This document shows positions 11,851-22,190 of a stretch of DNA of 59,298 nt, piece after piece. The first letter of the stretch is position 1; each line of letters starts with the position of its first letter. The stretch is from Zygnema cylindricum. Its lineage: Eukaryota > Streptophyta > Zygnematophyceae > Zygnematales > Zygnemataceae. The stretch covers positions 72,557 through 131,854 of the forward strand of contig JBBHKE010003222.1 in NCBI GenBank assembly GCA_037447655.1, in the 5' to 3' direction. The position numbers and the translations under genes were made by a program. Below the pieces are notes generated by a model. That model was given only the letters and a program-made list of their open reading frames with translations. It did not search any database and was not told the origin of the DNA.

Positions 11851-13092
11851 CGTCTAACCTCCTAATACCTCTCTCTACCTCCCTTTCTTGCTTTTCCTAC
11901 TCTTTTCTCTCTTGTGCCCTCGATCGAATCGTTTTTTTAAGTTGTTTTGTCTTTTGTCTTTAACAACTTACTTCAATTGTGATAATGTCAAAAGTATATT
12001 GTTTCTAAACTGTTTAATTAGTTAATTCTTTAAATATTTTTTATGTCAGAAAGCCTAATATACATGGGATATTACAAAAACAAATATCCATGTCTTTTGA
12101 AATTTCTGATACGTTTTCCTTTAGCAAATTGTTTGTCCAATGTGGGATACACGACTGCTAATAGTATTATTTATATAGACGAAAATAAAAACGGTCAGCT
12201 TGTTAAGTCAAGACACTTTCACCTCTATTTTGTATAGATTACGACGTTTTATGTACCTTTATATCAAAAACGAATGGGTTTTGTCGAGCGAAAGTCAAAT
12301 ATCATCGTCGATCTCACAAATCGCATATCAATGTTCAAGGTGGCCTGAGGTTTACATGTCGCTCTATAAGCAAGAAAATAAATGTATTTATATACAGTTG
12401 TAAATATTTTCTAATCGGCGGGAAAAAAACGCAATCGAGTGTCGTTCTATACAAGTAAAAAAAACGATAGAACTAGTAAATCAATGTTGGTATGTATAAA
12501 CTTAATGTTTGATTGACCAATCTTCGAGAAATTTTGTTCATCATTAACTTTGATAATTATTAGAGTAACCATTAATTACCGCTAAAAGCGGTTACAGTGC
12601 GCAAAAATGGCACCTACCAAGCCACACATTGACATGTACAGACAACTACCATAAGGGTCGGACAAAGCAATCGCACTATTTGTGTGTACAACTACAAAAC
12701 CTTTATTCTGTTTACTAGCTACACAAGTAGAACATCTAACATCTTATTATCATGAATACAAACTCATGCGTGCACCTTAACGATGTTTTACCTTCAAAAT
12801 GAATGGTTGTTACTACTTTTCCAATAAGAAACAATATTATTTCTAATCCAAGTATTTTAACTTTGGGTATATGGCTCTCACACAAATCTGCCACCCCCCT
12901 CTCGACACCATCGGAGAACAAATATGGCGACGTTGGCAAAGCCTTCGTTCCTTTACATACCCCTATCGCGCCCCGTGACATATATTTCCGAAGCGTCACC
13001 GAAATCATGATTCCTTCCCCCTAGGACAGTAATATAAAAAATACCTCCCCCACCGTTCGTTCCCTCTCGTAAACAACATCGACAAAAAACAC
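11851..13092. other. AT-rich intergenic spacer between elements A and B
   Basis: I see no conserved coding sequence, RNA gene or terminal repeats. Short open frames on both strands lack recognisable motifs. The last five bases (AACAC, 13088-13092) are the left target duplication of element B. Confidence 0.6.
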
Positions 13093-14141
13093 TGAAACTC
13101 TGAGACCTCCATAAGTCCTCAGAGTGGACAGCTTCCAAGAAGCCTCTAGGATAATCCTGACCCCTTTGTGTTTAAGCAAAAATAACTGCCACCCTGGCAG
13201 ACAAAAACTCTGACCAACTTCACCCCTGTGAAGACAAGACTCCCCTGAGTCGATAGCAAAAAGAATCTCTGAATTTGCTCCCCTGAGCAGTAAGTTATGG
13301 AGGGTCAAAGTTGACCTTTTGTACAGAAGCTCTCTGGGAGAGGGGGTCCTATCTTCTAATTTTTCTAAGTCCTATCTCTCTCACATACTCTATCTATTGA
13401 TGTACGGAACCAATCAGAATTGAGTTCCGTACGCAAAAGTACAGCTGCCGGTGTACTTTATGTACGGACATTGTACGACATGGCCAAAATGTCGACACAT
13501 GTCAAATCCGGATTCGGTGCCATAATCTCCGGAGTTTCCACAATCCAACGGAATTTTGCCACGCGTCATCCGATGTGGCGATGGCCACAAACCGCCGAAA
13601 TCTTCCTCCGCGATCTCGGCGCTAATCCCGGCCGTCAGATTAAATTCGGCTTTAATCGTAGCCGTAATAAATATATGCGCGGTATTTGTTTCATTTACGA
13701 AACAAATGCGCGGTACTGATTTTTGTCCGTACCGTAAGTCGTACATTACATATTACTGGATCTATGTATCCCGTAATTAATTCTAGTTAAATGGTTTATC
13801 GCTTGTATACATATTTAAATAATTATCAAACTATATGCTAGGTAACACTTCCGCTAGATGAAACGGCTAAGTCTACCGGCTACTTCGTGTCTGCCGGCCG
13901 GCAGGTCCAAGGATCAAATCCTGCCGCCGGCACATACATTTTAATTAAATATATAAACCCTAATATAAAATTCGCGTAAACCTCAGGATAGCCAAGGTAG
14001 CCATGGCTCTAGCTTCCTCTCCAATTTCTCAGTGACTGCGACAAGTTTGAGAGTTGGAGAGAGAAGTTAGAGATAGACTGCCTCGACTTCTATATTTCTT
14101 TTCAGACCTAGAAAATACTAATAAAACCATTAGTTTCTACA
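13093..14141 (-). repeat. 3' LTR of element B
   Basis: 1049 bp; the terminus TGTAGAAAC lies at 14141 next to the PPT. It contains a 9-bp perfect inverted repeat GTACGGAAC...GTTCCGTAC (13402-13432) around CCAATCAG, and a GC-rich hairpin (13892-13932). It carries an in-frame ATG (13112-13114) equivalent to the first possible Gag start in the other LTR. Confidence 0.95.
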
Positions 14142-14152
14142 CTCCCCTTATT
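14142..14152 (-). other. Polypurine tract of element B
   Basis: AATAAGGGGAG in element orientation, immediately before the 3' LTR terminus TGTAGAAAC. Element A has the identical motif before its 3' LTR. This is the expected primer site for plus-strand DNA synthesis. Confidence 0.9.
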
Positions 14153-14154
14153 TT

Positions 14155-15537
14155 CTAGTCAATCTTTAATTTCAGACCACACTTCTCCCTGCAAAAAATT
14201 AGTTTAGGGGAAGGCACAGGTTTGGTCATCATATCTGCTACCATCTCACTATCTGGTCTGTACTCTAAACTGATTATTTTGTTTTCTACTTTCTCTCTAA
14301 CAAAGCTAAGTCTGATGTCCATGTGTTTGGCTTTAAAATGGTGTTTAGGATTGGCAGAAATAGCGATTGCTGCCTGATTATCACAAAATATTTTCTGCAC
14401 ACCACTCTTAAGGTGACCAAGCTCACCAAGCAAAGACTTGACCCACATCAATTCTTTTACAGCAGAGCAAGAGGCCATATACTCAGCCTCCATGGTGGAC
14501 TGAGCAATAACCTTTTGTTGTTTGCTACTCCAACAGCAAGCCCCATCACCCACATATAATACATATCCAGAAGTACATCTCCTCATCGGAGCATCACCAT
14601 AACTGGCATCACTCCAAGTAGTGATGTCAGTATTCTCCCCACCCAAATGCAACCATAGATCTCTAGTTCCTACCAAGTATCTAAGGACTCTCTTAGCTGC
14701 CTCCCAATCCTTCTTAGTGGGAGCATTTAGACTTCTACTCAGCACTCCTACAGCTGCAGCTAAATCCGGCCGGGTACAATTCATAAAATAGATTAGACTT
14801 CCCACTACTTGCCTGTAAGGAATAGTCTGCATGAACTTCTGTTCTTCAGGAGATAATTCCTCGTCTAAGACTATGACTCCTTCTTTCTCACTCCCCTCAC
14901 TTCCCTTCTTCAATTCCATTGGAGTTGTACAACTATTAGCTTTATCCAAATGAAATTTTTCAAGCATGTTCCCTATTGCTTCCTTTTGAGTCAATCTTAT
15001 AATTTTTCTTTTTCGGTCTCTCTCTACTTGAATTCCCAAAATATATTTTGCTTCCCCCATATCCTTTATTTCAAATCTCCCCTTAAGATCGGTTTTCAGT
15101 TTATTAATTTTTTCCATTGATTTACTTAAAACAAGCAAATCATCAACATAAATCGCAATAAATATAAAACCTTCCTCATCTTCGAAAACATAGATTGAGT
15201 GATCTGAGCTGATCCGAATATATCCTAGACCGGTAAGAAACTCATCAAGCTTCTTATTCCACTGTCGGGGCGCCTGTTTCAAACCATAAAGAGATTTAAT
15301 CAGCCGGCATACCTTACTCTCCTCTCCTTCTTCCACAAACCCTTCGGGTTGTCGCATGAAGATCTCCTCTTCTAATTCTCCATGCAAAAAGGCTGTTTTG
15401 ATGTCCATCTGGTGCACTTCCATGTCTTCCACCGCTGCTAAACTGAGAAGTATGCGGACGGAGGGAAATCTGACCACCGGGGCAAAGGTTTCCTCGTAGT
15501 CAATTCCTTCCTTTTGTGTAAATCCCTTTGCCACTAA
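14155..15537 (-). CDS. Copia reverse transcriptase and RNase H (element B, after TGA)
   Basis: This is the second part of the polyprotein, in the same frame as the upstream part and separated from it by one TGA at 15540-15538. It has no plausible start of its own, as the frame opens with TTA GTG. Reverse transcriptase motifs: VAKGFTQKEGIDYEETFAPV, the first catalytic Asp in HQMDIKTAFLHGEL (~44 residues in), LYGLKQAPRQW, and the YVDDLL active site at ~129-132. RNase H follows with WSDASYGD, TMEAEYMA, FCDNQAAI and HMDIRLSFVRE. It ends just before the PPT. Reverse transcription of the element RNA would need readthrough of the TGA or help from an intact copy. Confidence 0.93.
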   Translation of the reverse strand, partial: LVAKGFTQKEGIDYEETFAPVVRFPSVRILLSLAAVEDMEVHQMDIKTAFLHGELEEEIFMRQPEGFVEEGEESKVCRLIKSLYGLKQAPRQWNKKLDEFLTGLGYIRISSDHSIYVFEDEEGFIFIAIYVDDLLVLSKSMEKINKLKTDLKGRFEIKDMGEAKYILGIQVERDRKRKIIRLTQKEAIGNMLEKFHLDKANSCTTPMELKKGSEGSEKEGVIVLDEELSPEEQKFMQTIPYRQVVGSLIYFMNCTRPDLAAAVGVLSRSLNAPTKKDWEAAKRVLRYLVGTRDLWLHLGGENTDITTWSDASYGDAPMRRCTSGYVLYVGDGACCWSSKQQKVIAQSTMEAEYMASCSAVKELMWVKSLLGELGHLKSGVQKIFCDNQAAIAISANPKHHFKAKHMDIRLSFVREKVENKIISLEYRPDSEMVADMMTKPVPSPKLIFCREKCGLKLKID

Positions 15538-18513
15538 TCAGGCCTTGTAGCGCTCGATTGTGTTATCTGGGTTCAGTTTTAGTTTGAAAACCCACTTACA
15601 ACCGATTGGTTTTCGGTTAGGTGGATAGTCCACCAGCTCCCAAGTATCGGCTGCCATGATTGAAGCCATCTCCTCATTGATGGCTGTCTTCCACCGGTTT
15701 CTTTCAGGACAAGTCATCGCCTCTCGATAAGTTTGAGGTTCATCTTGATGAAATAGTTTAGTTACCTTGTTATTAACCTGTTTTTCTTGCAGTCTTTTGC
15801 TACTTCTCCTCCCTCCCTCAAAATCTGAGGCCGGAATAGATGGTTCTCGTGGATTCTTTCGAACAAACTCGGCTTCTCCCCTATCCCTTGATTCCGAATC
15901 AATTTCCACCACGTCTTCCGCTTTGAGTAGAGTTGTCACTGGAGTTTCCACAGCCGAGTCTTTTTCGGTCTGATTTGTTCCTGCAAGAATGTCATCGTCT
16001 CTAAAACCTGGATAGTTAGGAAGCTCAAAGTCATCAGTATTTTCTGACTCAAATCTGATTTTTACTGACTTTGTATATTTGAAGGGATCCACAGACTTTC
16101 CTTCATCCATAACTACTAGATGCTTTACTAAGATTATATCTTCTCTTTTTAGATCATAAACTCTATATCCTTTAACATCCTCATCATATCCTAATAAGTA
16201 TCCCGGTTTTCCTTTAGGATCTAGCTTCCAATTGGACCGATCAGTATCTAGACTGAATACTTGACTGCCGAAAACCTTTAAATGAGATAAGTCTGGTTTC
16301 CGGCCTGTCCATCTCTCATAAGGTGTTTGATCTTTTATAGCTGAAGTAAGAACTCTATTTTTGAGGTAATTAGCACAGTTCATTGCTTCTGCCCAAAACC
16401 TTTTTCCTATCTTCTTATCCGACAACATACTTCTAGCACTATCACTTAGTGTTCTATTTAACCTTTCAGCTACCCCATTCTGTTCAGGATTTTCTGGCAC
16501 TGTCTTTTGGTGTTGAACCCCATCTTCCCTCAAAAAATCCTCAAACTGGTTAGAAGTATACTCTCCACCATTGTCACTCCTTACTCTCTTGATTGGAGTT
16601 TCATGGAGTTTTTCACTCCATGCTTTATATTGTCTAAAACAGTCCTCAGCCTCTGACTTGTTTTTCAAAAAATATACTCGGGAATACCGAGACCAATCAT
16701 CAGTTATAGTCATCATAAATCTCTTCCCCCCCGGTGAGGGCACTCTAGCCGGTCCCCAAATATCTGTGTGTACTAGATCTAGAAGTTTTTCTCCCTTGTA
16801 GGTGGCTGTTTTTGGAAAGGGTAATCTGTGTGCTTTACCTTGAGCACACCCACTACAATCACTTATATCATCACTCTCACTGAACTGAATCCCTTCCACC
16901 ACTCCCATCTTTTTCATCTCTCTTAACTTATCTAGATTCACATGCCCAAGCCTCTTATGCCACATCATAATATCATGAACACCAGCATAATAAAGTTTCT
17001 TCGTTTCATTACATAAGATCAGCCTAAACATCCCATGGCTACCTTTCTCAGCAATGAAATAGACATCCTCCTCAAAACTAGCAGTAAAGACTCCTTCCCT
17101 AGTGCTAGTGAAAAAACCCTTATCATCTAATACTGATGTAGAGATAAGGTTTTTGTTCAGTTCCGGAATAAACAATACATCAGAGAATGTTAATATGGAT
17201 GTCTTTCCTTCTACTAACACTTTTAGATCTACCGATCCTACAAGAGTAGTGGTGACTATCCTCCCATCCCCGTACTCTATCTCTACGGTGGGAATCTTTC
17301 TTATCTTAGTGAACATGTGTCTATCCTTACACATGTGCATTGAGGCACCTGAATCTATAATCCAGCCTGCTTCACCTTTCAATCCACCGTAAGCACATTT
17401 CTGCCTTCGTGGAATTTCAACCTCAGTTTTCGCCTCCAACTCCTCATCCAAAAGGAGCTCATCGTCCTCGTCCTCGGATTCCGCCTCAAGTACCTGTGTG
17501 ACAAGGGCCTTTTTCTTTCCTCTCGGGGTACCACCGGTCTGCCCCTCCTTTAACCGAAGCTCGGTTAGCTTGGTGCACTCTGCCATATAGTGCCCGGGTT
17601 TCTTACAAAAATGACATAAACCTTTGGGAGCCCTTGGTTCGAACTCGCCAACCTGTTTTTTCTGCTCCCTACCCCCATAGTTTCCGACTGGTTTCCGGGA
17701 ATCCTTGTTCCTCCAATCGGTCGCTGTTGCCAAGGCTTGGCCACTCTTTCCTCCCCTTCGGATCTCAATCGTATTCTCTCGAACGAGAATCATCCCTACC
17801 ACTGAGTTCCATATACACCTTGAGTCCGGCAAGTCCTGCACACGGTTGACTATGTTCTCGAACTCATCAGGTAACTTCATTAGTAAACAGTTAACTTTTT
17901 CTTTTTCACTAAAAACTTTACCCGCACTCTCTAGCTCCATGAAGAGTGTAGCAAACTCATTGCAAAAATCCAACATATTTCCCCCTTTGTATACATACTC
18001 CTTAACTTTCTGATCAGCCAACTGTTGTTGCTGAATCGTACCACTTCGGTACATCTCTATGAGAGCCATCCAAAGATCGGATGCCCTCTCTACCTGCAAA
18101 TGAGGACATGCAAGTCCTTGAGTGAGATGGCGTAAGATGAAGTGCTTTGCCGCCATATTGTTGAAGTCCCAGGTTTCAGTATCATTCTCCTCGTTCCTCG
18201 GAATAGGTGACATGAATGCTAAACCAGTTGCTATTGGTGTGGTCGCCTCCTTCTCCTTTCCTTTGTCCACCACCTCTCCTTCCTTTGTTTCCTCCGTTGA
18301 AGGTGAATCCTCTTTCCTGGTGAATCTGCTTCCTTTAAACCCTGGAGGAATTCCAAGACTTGATGGACGCCCCAATCGTCCACTCACTATCCCCCAAAAC
18401 CTTTTTTCGCATAGAGCTCCTATCATCATACTTTCCCAGTATATGAAGCCAGTTCCATTAAAGATTGGTACCCTAGAGGGTGGGCCCATAACCTGAAACT
18501 CTGAGACCTCCAT
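15538..18513 (-). CDS. Copia Gag-protease-integrase-RT(N) polyprotein (element B)
   Basis: 991 codons ending at an in-frame TGA inside reverse transcriptase. Order by residue: copia-type Gag (~9-260), CCHC zinc knuckle C300-x2-C-x4-H-x4-C313, protease DSGA at 387-390, GAG-pre-integrase HHCC zinc site H519/H524/C553/C556, integrase D584-D647-E683 (35 residues between the last two, a canonical DD35E), then the N-terminal part of reverse transcriptase (WVFKLKLNPDNTIERYKA). The first ATG (18513) is inside the LTR. A second in-frame ATG (18489-18487, MGPPS...) lies within the primer-binding site, and either could start Gag. At the TGA, element A has an Arg codon, so this looks like a CGA to TGA change. 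Confidence 0.93.
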   Translation of the reverse strand: MEVSEFQVMGPPSRVPIFNGTGFIYWESMMIGALCEKRFWGIVSGRLGRPSSLGIPPGFKGSRFTRKEDSPSTEETKEGEVVDKGKEKEATTPIATGLAFMSPIPRNEENDTETWDFNNMAAKHFILRHLTQGLACPHLQVERASDLWMALIEMYRSGTIQQQQLADQKVKEYVYKGGNMLDFCNEFATLFMELESAGKVFSEKEKVNCLLMKLPDEFENIVNRVQDLPDSRCIWNSVVGMILVRENTIEIRRGGKSGQALATATDWRNKDSRKPVGNYGGREQKKQVGEFEPRAPKGLCHFCKKPGHYMAECTKLTELRLKEGQTGGTPRGKKKALVTQVLEAESEDEDDELLLDEELEAKTEVEIPRRQKCAYGGLKGEAGWIIDSGASMHMCKDRHMFTKIRKIPTVEIEYGDGRIVTTTLVGSVDLKVLVEGKTSILTFSDVLFIPELNKNLISTSVLDDKGFFTSTREGVFTASFEEDVYFIAEKGSHGMFRLILCNETKKLYYAGVHDIMMWHKRLGHVNLDKLREMKKMGVVEGIQFSESDDISDCSGCAQGKAHRLPFPKTATYKGEKLLDLVHTDIWGPARVPSPGGKRFMMTITDDWSRYSRVYFLKNKSEAEDCFRQYKAWSEKLHETPIKRVRSDNGGEYTSNQFEDFLREDGVQHQKTVPENPEQNGVAERLNRTLSDSARSMLSDKKIGKRFWAEAMNCANYLKNRVLTSAIKDQTPYERWTGRKPDLSHLKVFGSQVFSLDTDRSNWKLDPKGKPGYLLGYDEDVKGYRVYDLKREDIILVKHLVVMDEGKSVDPFKYTKSVKIRFESENTDDFELPNYPGFRDDDILAGTNQTEKDSAVETPVTTLLKAEDVVEIDSESRDRGEAEFVRKNPREPSIPASDFEGGRRSSKRLQEKQVNNKVTKLFHQDEPQTYREAMTCPERNRWKTAINEEMASIMAADTWELVDYPPNRKPIGCKWVFKLKLNPDNTIERYKA
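18479..18493 (-). promoter_or_regulatory. Primer-binding site, half-tRNA initiator-Met type
   Basis: In element orientation the LTR ends ...GAGTTTCA and is followed at once by GGTTATGGGCCCACC. The plus strand here, GGTGGGCCCATAACC, is the anticodon-arm sequence of plant initiator tRNA-Met (CAT is the anticodon). The primer would therefore be a 5' tRNA half ending in the anticodon arm, as described for Drosophila copia, not the intact tRNA 3' end (TGGTATCAGAGC-type site) usual in plant copia elements. Because it pairs with the anticodon, the site contains an ATG, in frame with Gag. Confidence 0.88.
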
Positions 18514-19542
18514 AAGTCCTCATAGTGGACAGCTTCCAAGAAGCCTCTAGGATAATCCTGACCCCTTTGTGTTTAAGCAAAAATAACTGCCACCCTGGCA
18601 GACAAAAACTCTGACCAACTTCACCCCTGTGAAGACAAGACTCCCCTGAGTCGATAGCAAAAAGAATCTCTGAATTTGCTCCCCTGAGCAGTAAGTTATG
18701 GAGGGTCAAAGTTGACCTTTTGTACAGAAGCTCTCTGGGAGAGGGGGTCCTATCTTCTAATTTTTCTAAGTCCTATCTCTCTCACTGACTCTATTTTCTG
18801 ATGTACGGAACCAATCAGAATTGAGTTCCGTACGCAAAAGTACAGCTGCCGGTGTACTTTATGTACGGACATTGTACGACATGGCCAAAATGTCGACACA
18901 TGTCAAATCCGGATTCGGTGCCATAATCTCCGGAGTTTCCACAATCCAACGGAATTTTGCCACGCGTCATCCGATGTGGCGATGGCCACAAACCGCCGAA
19001 ATCTTCCTCCGCGATCTCGGCGCTAATCCCGGCCGTCAGATTAAATTCGGCTTTAATCGTAGCCGTAATAAATATATGCGCGGTATTTGTTTCATTTACG
19101 AAACAAATGCGCGGTACTGATTTTTGTCCGTACCGTAAGTTGTACATTACATATTACTGGATCTATGTATCCCGTAATTAATTCTAGTTAAATGGTTTAT
19201 CGCTTGTATACATATTTAAATAATTATCAAACTATGTGCTAGGTAACACTACCGCTAGATGAAACGGCTAAGGCTACCGGCTACTTCGTGTCTGCCGGCC
19301 GGCAGGTCCAAGGATCAAATCCTGCCGCCGGCACACACATTTTAATTAAATATATAAACCCTAATATAAAATTCCCGTAAACCTCAGGATAGCCAAGGTA
19401 GCCATGGCTCTAGCTTCCTCTCCAATTTCTCAGTGACTGCGACAAGTTTGAGAGTTGGAGAGAGAAGTTAGAGATAGACTGCCTCGACTTCTATATTTCT
19501 TTTCAGACCTAGAAAATACTAATAAAACCATTAGTTTCTACA
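18494..19542 (-). repeat. 5' LTR of element B
   Basis: 1049 bp, same length as the 3' LTR. Differences seen by eye cluster at 18523, around 18786-18800, at 19141 and in 19235-19370. It is followed on the right by the target duplication AACAC. It contains the upstream in-frame ATG at 18513 and the GC hairpin at 19293-19333. Confidence 0.95.
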
Positions 19543-21787
19543 AACACGACCCAATAGAAGTTGCCTGTATAAGCTTCTTTTTATTCTTTTACTTTTTAAT
19601 CTTGTCCTACGAACCACTAAAAGCGATAGTTAAACTTAAGATAATATAACTCGTTGTCGGTTTGTCAAATATCATTTGAGGACCCTCTATGATGAACACG
19701 AAATTCATGTGTCTATTGCTTTATCATCTTTCTTATTTTGGTTTTTATGAATTGTTATTCTCATCCGCATGTTGATTTTCCAAATCGTGTTGATGAGCTC
19801 CTTCAAGCCGGTAGAAACGTCCATTTATCATCAAGGCACTTATCCCGTATATGATATTCGTTTTCTTTTAAGTGCTCATGTTTTTGGCTTCCACCACTTT
19901 ACCGCCTTCCATCTATAGATTTCACCTTTTGGATTATTTTATAATTTTTAAATTTGGCGCATTTAACAAAATACCTTTCGACATGGGTTTATTGCACAAC
20001 TTATGAGTGTTTCAAAATGTCTTCCCATTTTAGTGGGTGTTTGAAACGGTGGGTGGGTTATTTAAGCTTTCTTTTCATTGCCTTGGGAAATATAATATAC
20101 AACTTATGATGTCCGCACGTCGATTTGTCTAGTGGAAGTGACTTACCCAAATATTAGAGAGGGGGAGCGCCCCCTCGCCATGGGTAAAATATCATACTGT
20201 TTGTTGTCTCGTATCATTCGTATGTAGCTTGAGCCCGGTTTCATGAGGGTTTTTTGTCTTATCGCAACACAACAACAACTCCAAATATTTTTGAGGTCAT
20301 ATTTTACAAATTTGAAGATGCTTGACATCTCCGTTGCGACTGGATTGTGATCCACATAGATGGTTCTATCACCTCTACTACGATGGATCATATGTTATTA
20401 TTCGAAACCTACAAATATACGTTGTAAAATTGTTCATTCTTTTTTGCGCAAGCCTTCGGTTTTCTTGCTGCTAATATATTTTTCTCAACTAATTTTGAAT
20501 GGGTTTATCTTTCCTCTACAACCGAAATCATCACATGACCTTCTTTGCAAACATTTTGTTGCCCTTGCTCATTATTAAGCCCTCCAAGTTCACACATTTT
20601 TTCTTTACGCCTTATCCGTTCGGTGGCGGATGAGACAGGCATCATCGATAGTATGGACAACGTCGTGTCGACCTCTGATTATTGAAAGTATTGTCTAACC
20701 AAACTTGTGGTCACCATTTTATTGATGAAAGGTCATTTGGAAGCCCACTAACTTTTGAAGTTACCTTTTATCGTCGGCTCTACATTGAGTGTAATTTTTT
20801 ATCGACCTTCGATCGTTGCTTTTATGGATTTTTTACGTGTTGATAACTCCTTAGTCGTGCTTCTCAATGCCTAAAAAACATAATGGTTTAACTTATAGTA
20901 TTTTTCTAGCTTGGTTTTGTATGACACAAGTTCGGTTAGGTACATTTTGTTATGGTAGGTTGTTGTGTTGTGGCTTTGTTGTTCTTCCCCCTTAACGATT
21001 TACGCAAAAGACTTAAAAAAATAACATTGTAGAAAAGTTATGTATAATTAATTGTATAGAATATTTCCACGTGCAGTCATCCCCTAAAGTAATTGTTGAC
21101 ACTTCACAGCCAACAAATCTAACCCATAAAATATTCGGTGTAAAATGCCTCTTGTTGTATAAAATACAAAATCCAAGTCGTATTTTAGGTAGCCAACAAA
21201 ATATGTAACATTCTTTACCTCTATAACGAATTTAACTTTGGGGTTCACACCAAATCATTTGTCTATTTGTGTGTTAATCATAAAGATTTGTTTACTGCTA
21301 AATATTGAGTACTTACAACATGAATTATGAGCATTTGAGGCAATAATGTTTTTTTAATTACATTTTTGCGGGAAAAGTTCAAAACCGACAAAATTTCCTG
21401 CGAAAAATATTAAAATATGTAAAAGTTCCAACATTTGACAAATCTCGATTTTCGTATACGTGGAAGGTGTTGAAATCCATTAGAATAATAATGTCAGTGC
21501 AATAAAAAAATGGTATAACATTATATTTAATAAAAATGCATGGTGTCAAGTTTAAGACAAAGTAATTCACTATTCATTTTTTCTTTGTATAGGTTGTAGG
21601 TACTAAAATGCAACCGGTAGGGTAATTTTAGTGTTGTGTTTTGAGGGCCCCTTGTCAATATTCGATGTGTAACTAAATCTGGTTACCCGATAATCGAAAT
21701 AACTGCTCGATATATCGAGAAGCTCAACATCGCGACATTTTACGGATATATCTGCTCAATATATATTTATACCGTGATATATGGAAG

Positions 21788-22009
21788 CTACACTGTGTAT
21801 CGCTATTAGTGTTAGTATTTTTTTTGCCACTTAAAACATAGTTTCTCCGTAAACTCTTGTCCTATTCTCAATTTGAGACCGTCAATAAGAAGCTGAGAAT
21901 CTTACGGTTCAATCGCAACCGTCAGATCTGAGAGCCGACATTTGTGTACGACAAAGAGATGTTTAAAGAGACGAAAAATCATTATCACTAATAACGACTT
22001 ACGATGTAC
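21788..22009. mobile_element. MITE, CTACACCGTG family
   Basis: Left end CTACACTGTGTATCGCTATTAGTG; right end ...CACTAATAACGACTTACGATGTAC, the imperfect inverse. It is 222 bp, with an interior like the copy at 1621-1843. No target duplication recognised. Confidence 0.65.
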
Positions 22010-22141
22010 ATTGGGTTGCCAAAAGAATTATCTTCCCTCCTCCCCCATCCCCTCCTCGAGGGAAGGGTCGTTGGGCGGGACTTCCGTACCGTTTTTGTTT
22101 AACATTTGCTTCGTACTACATGTGTACGGATTCCCCCATTT

Positions 22142-22190
22142 TTTGTTGGTCACGGAGCGATATATTGAGGCCTTTGACCGTTCGATTTAA
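22142..22190 (+). repeat. Fragment of the 33.4-kb palindromic element family
   Basis: TTGTTGGTCACGGAGCGATA and the following GACCGTTCGAT closely match 33702-33755 inside the hAT-like element at 33364-33806. No ends are visible here, so it is a relic. Confidence 0.55.

Larger units (their letters stand above)
13093..19542 (-). mobile_element. Copia retrotransposon B, full length, young
   Basis: A complete Ty1/copia element on the minus strand, 6450 bp, flanked by the perfect 5-bp target duplication AACAC (13088-13092 and 19543-19547). Both LTRs are 1049 bp, begin TGTAGAAAC and end TTTCA in element orientation, and differ at about 12 positions by my eye count (~1.1%). Internal order: PBS (18493-18479), gag with CCHC knuckle, aspartic protease, integrase, reverse transcriptase, RNase H, PPT (14152-14142). 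Integrase precedes reverse transcriptase, which defines copia. The coding frame is continuous apart from one TGA (15540-15538), so this copy is probably just disabled. It shares family with element A. Confidence 0.96.

Noticed and set aside
19740-20900. Degraded Ty3/gypsy polymerase on the plus strand (a phrase like RVDELL and an ETG-like stretch)
   Set aside because: Only isolated short phrases fit; stops occur in all frames and no LTRs, protease or catalytic YxDD box could be found.
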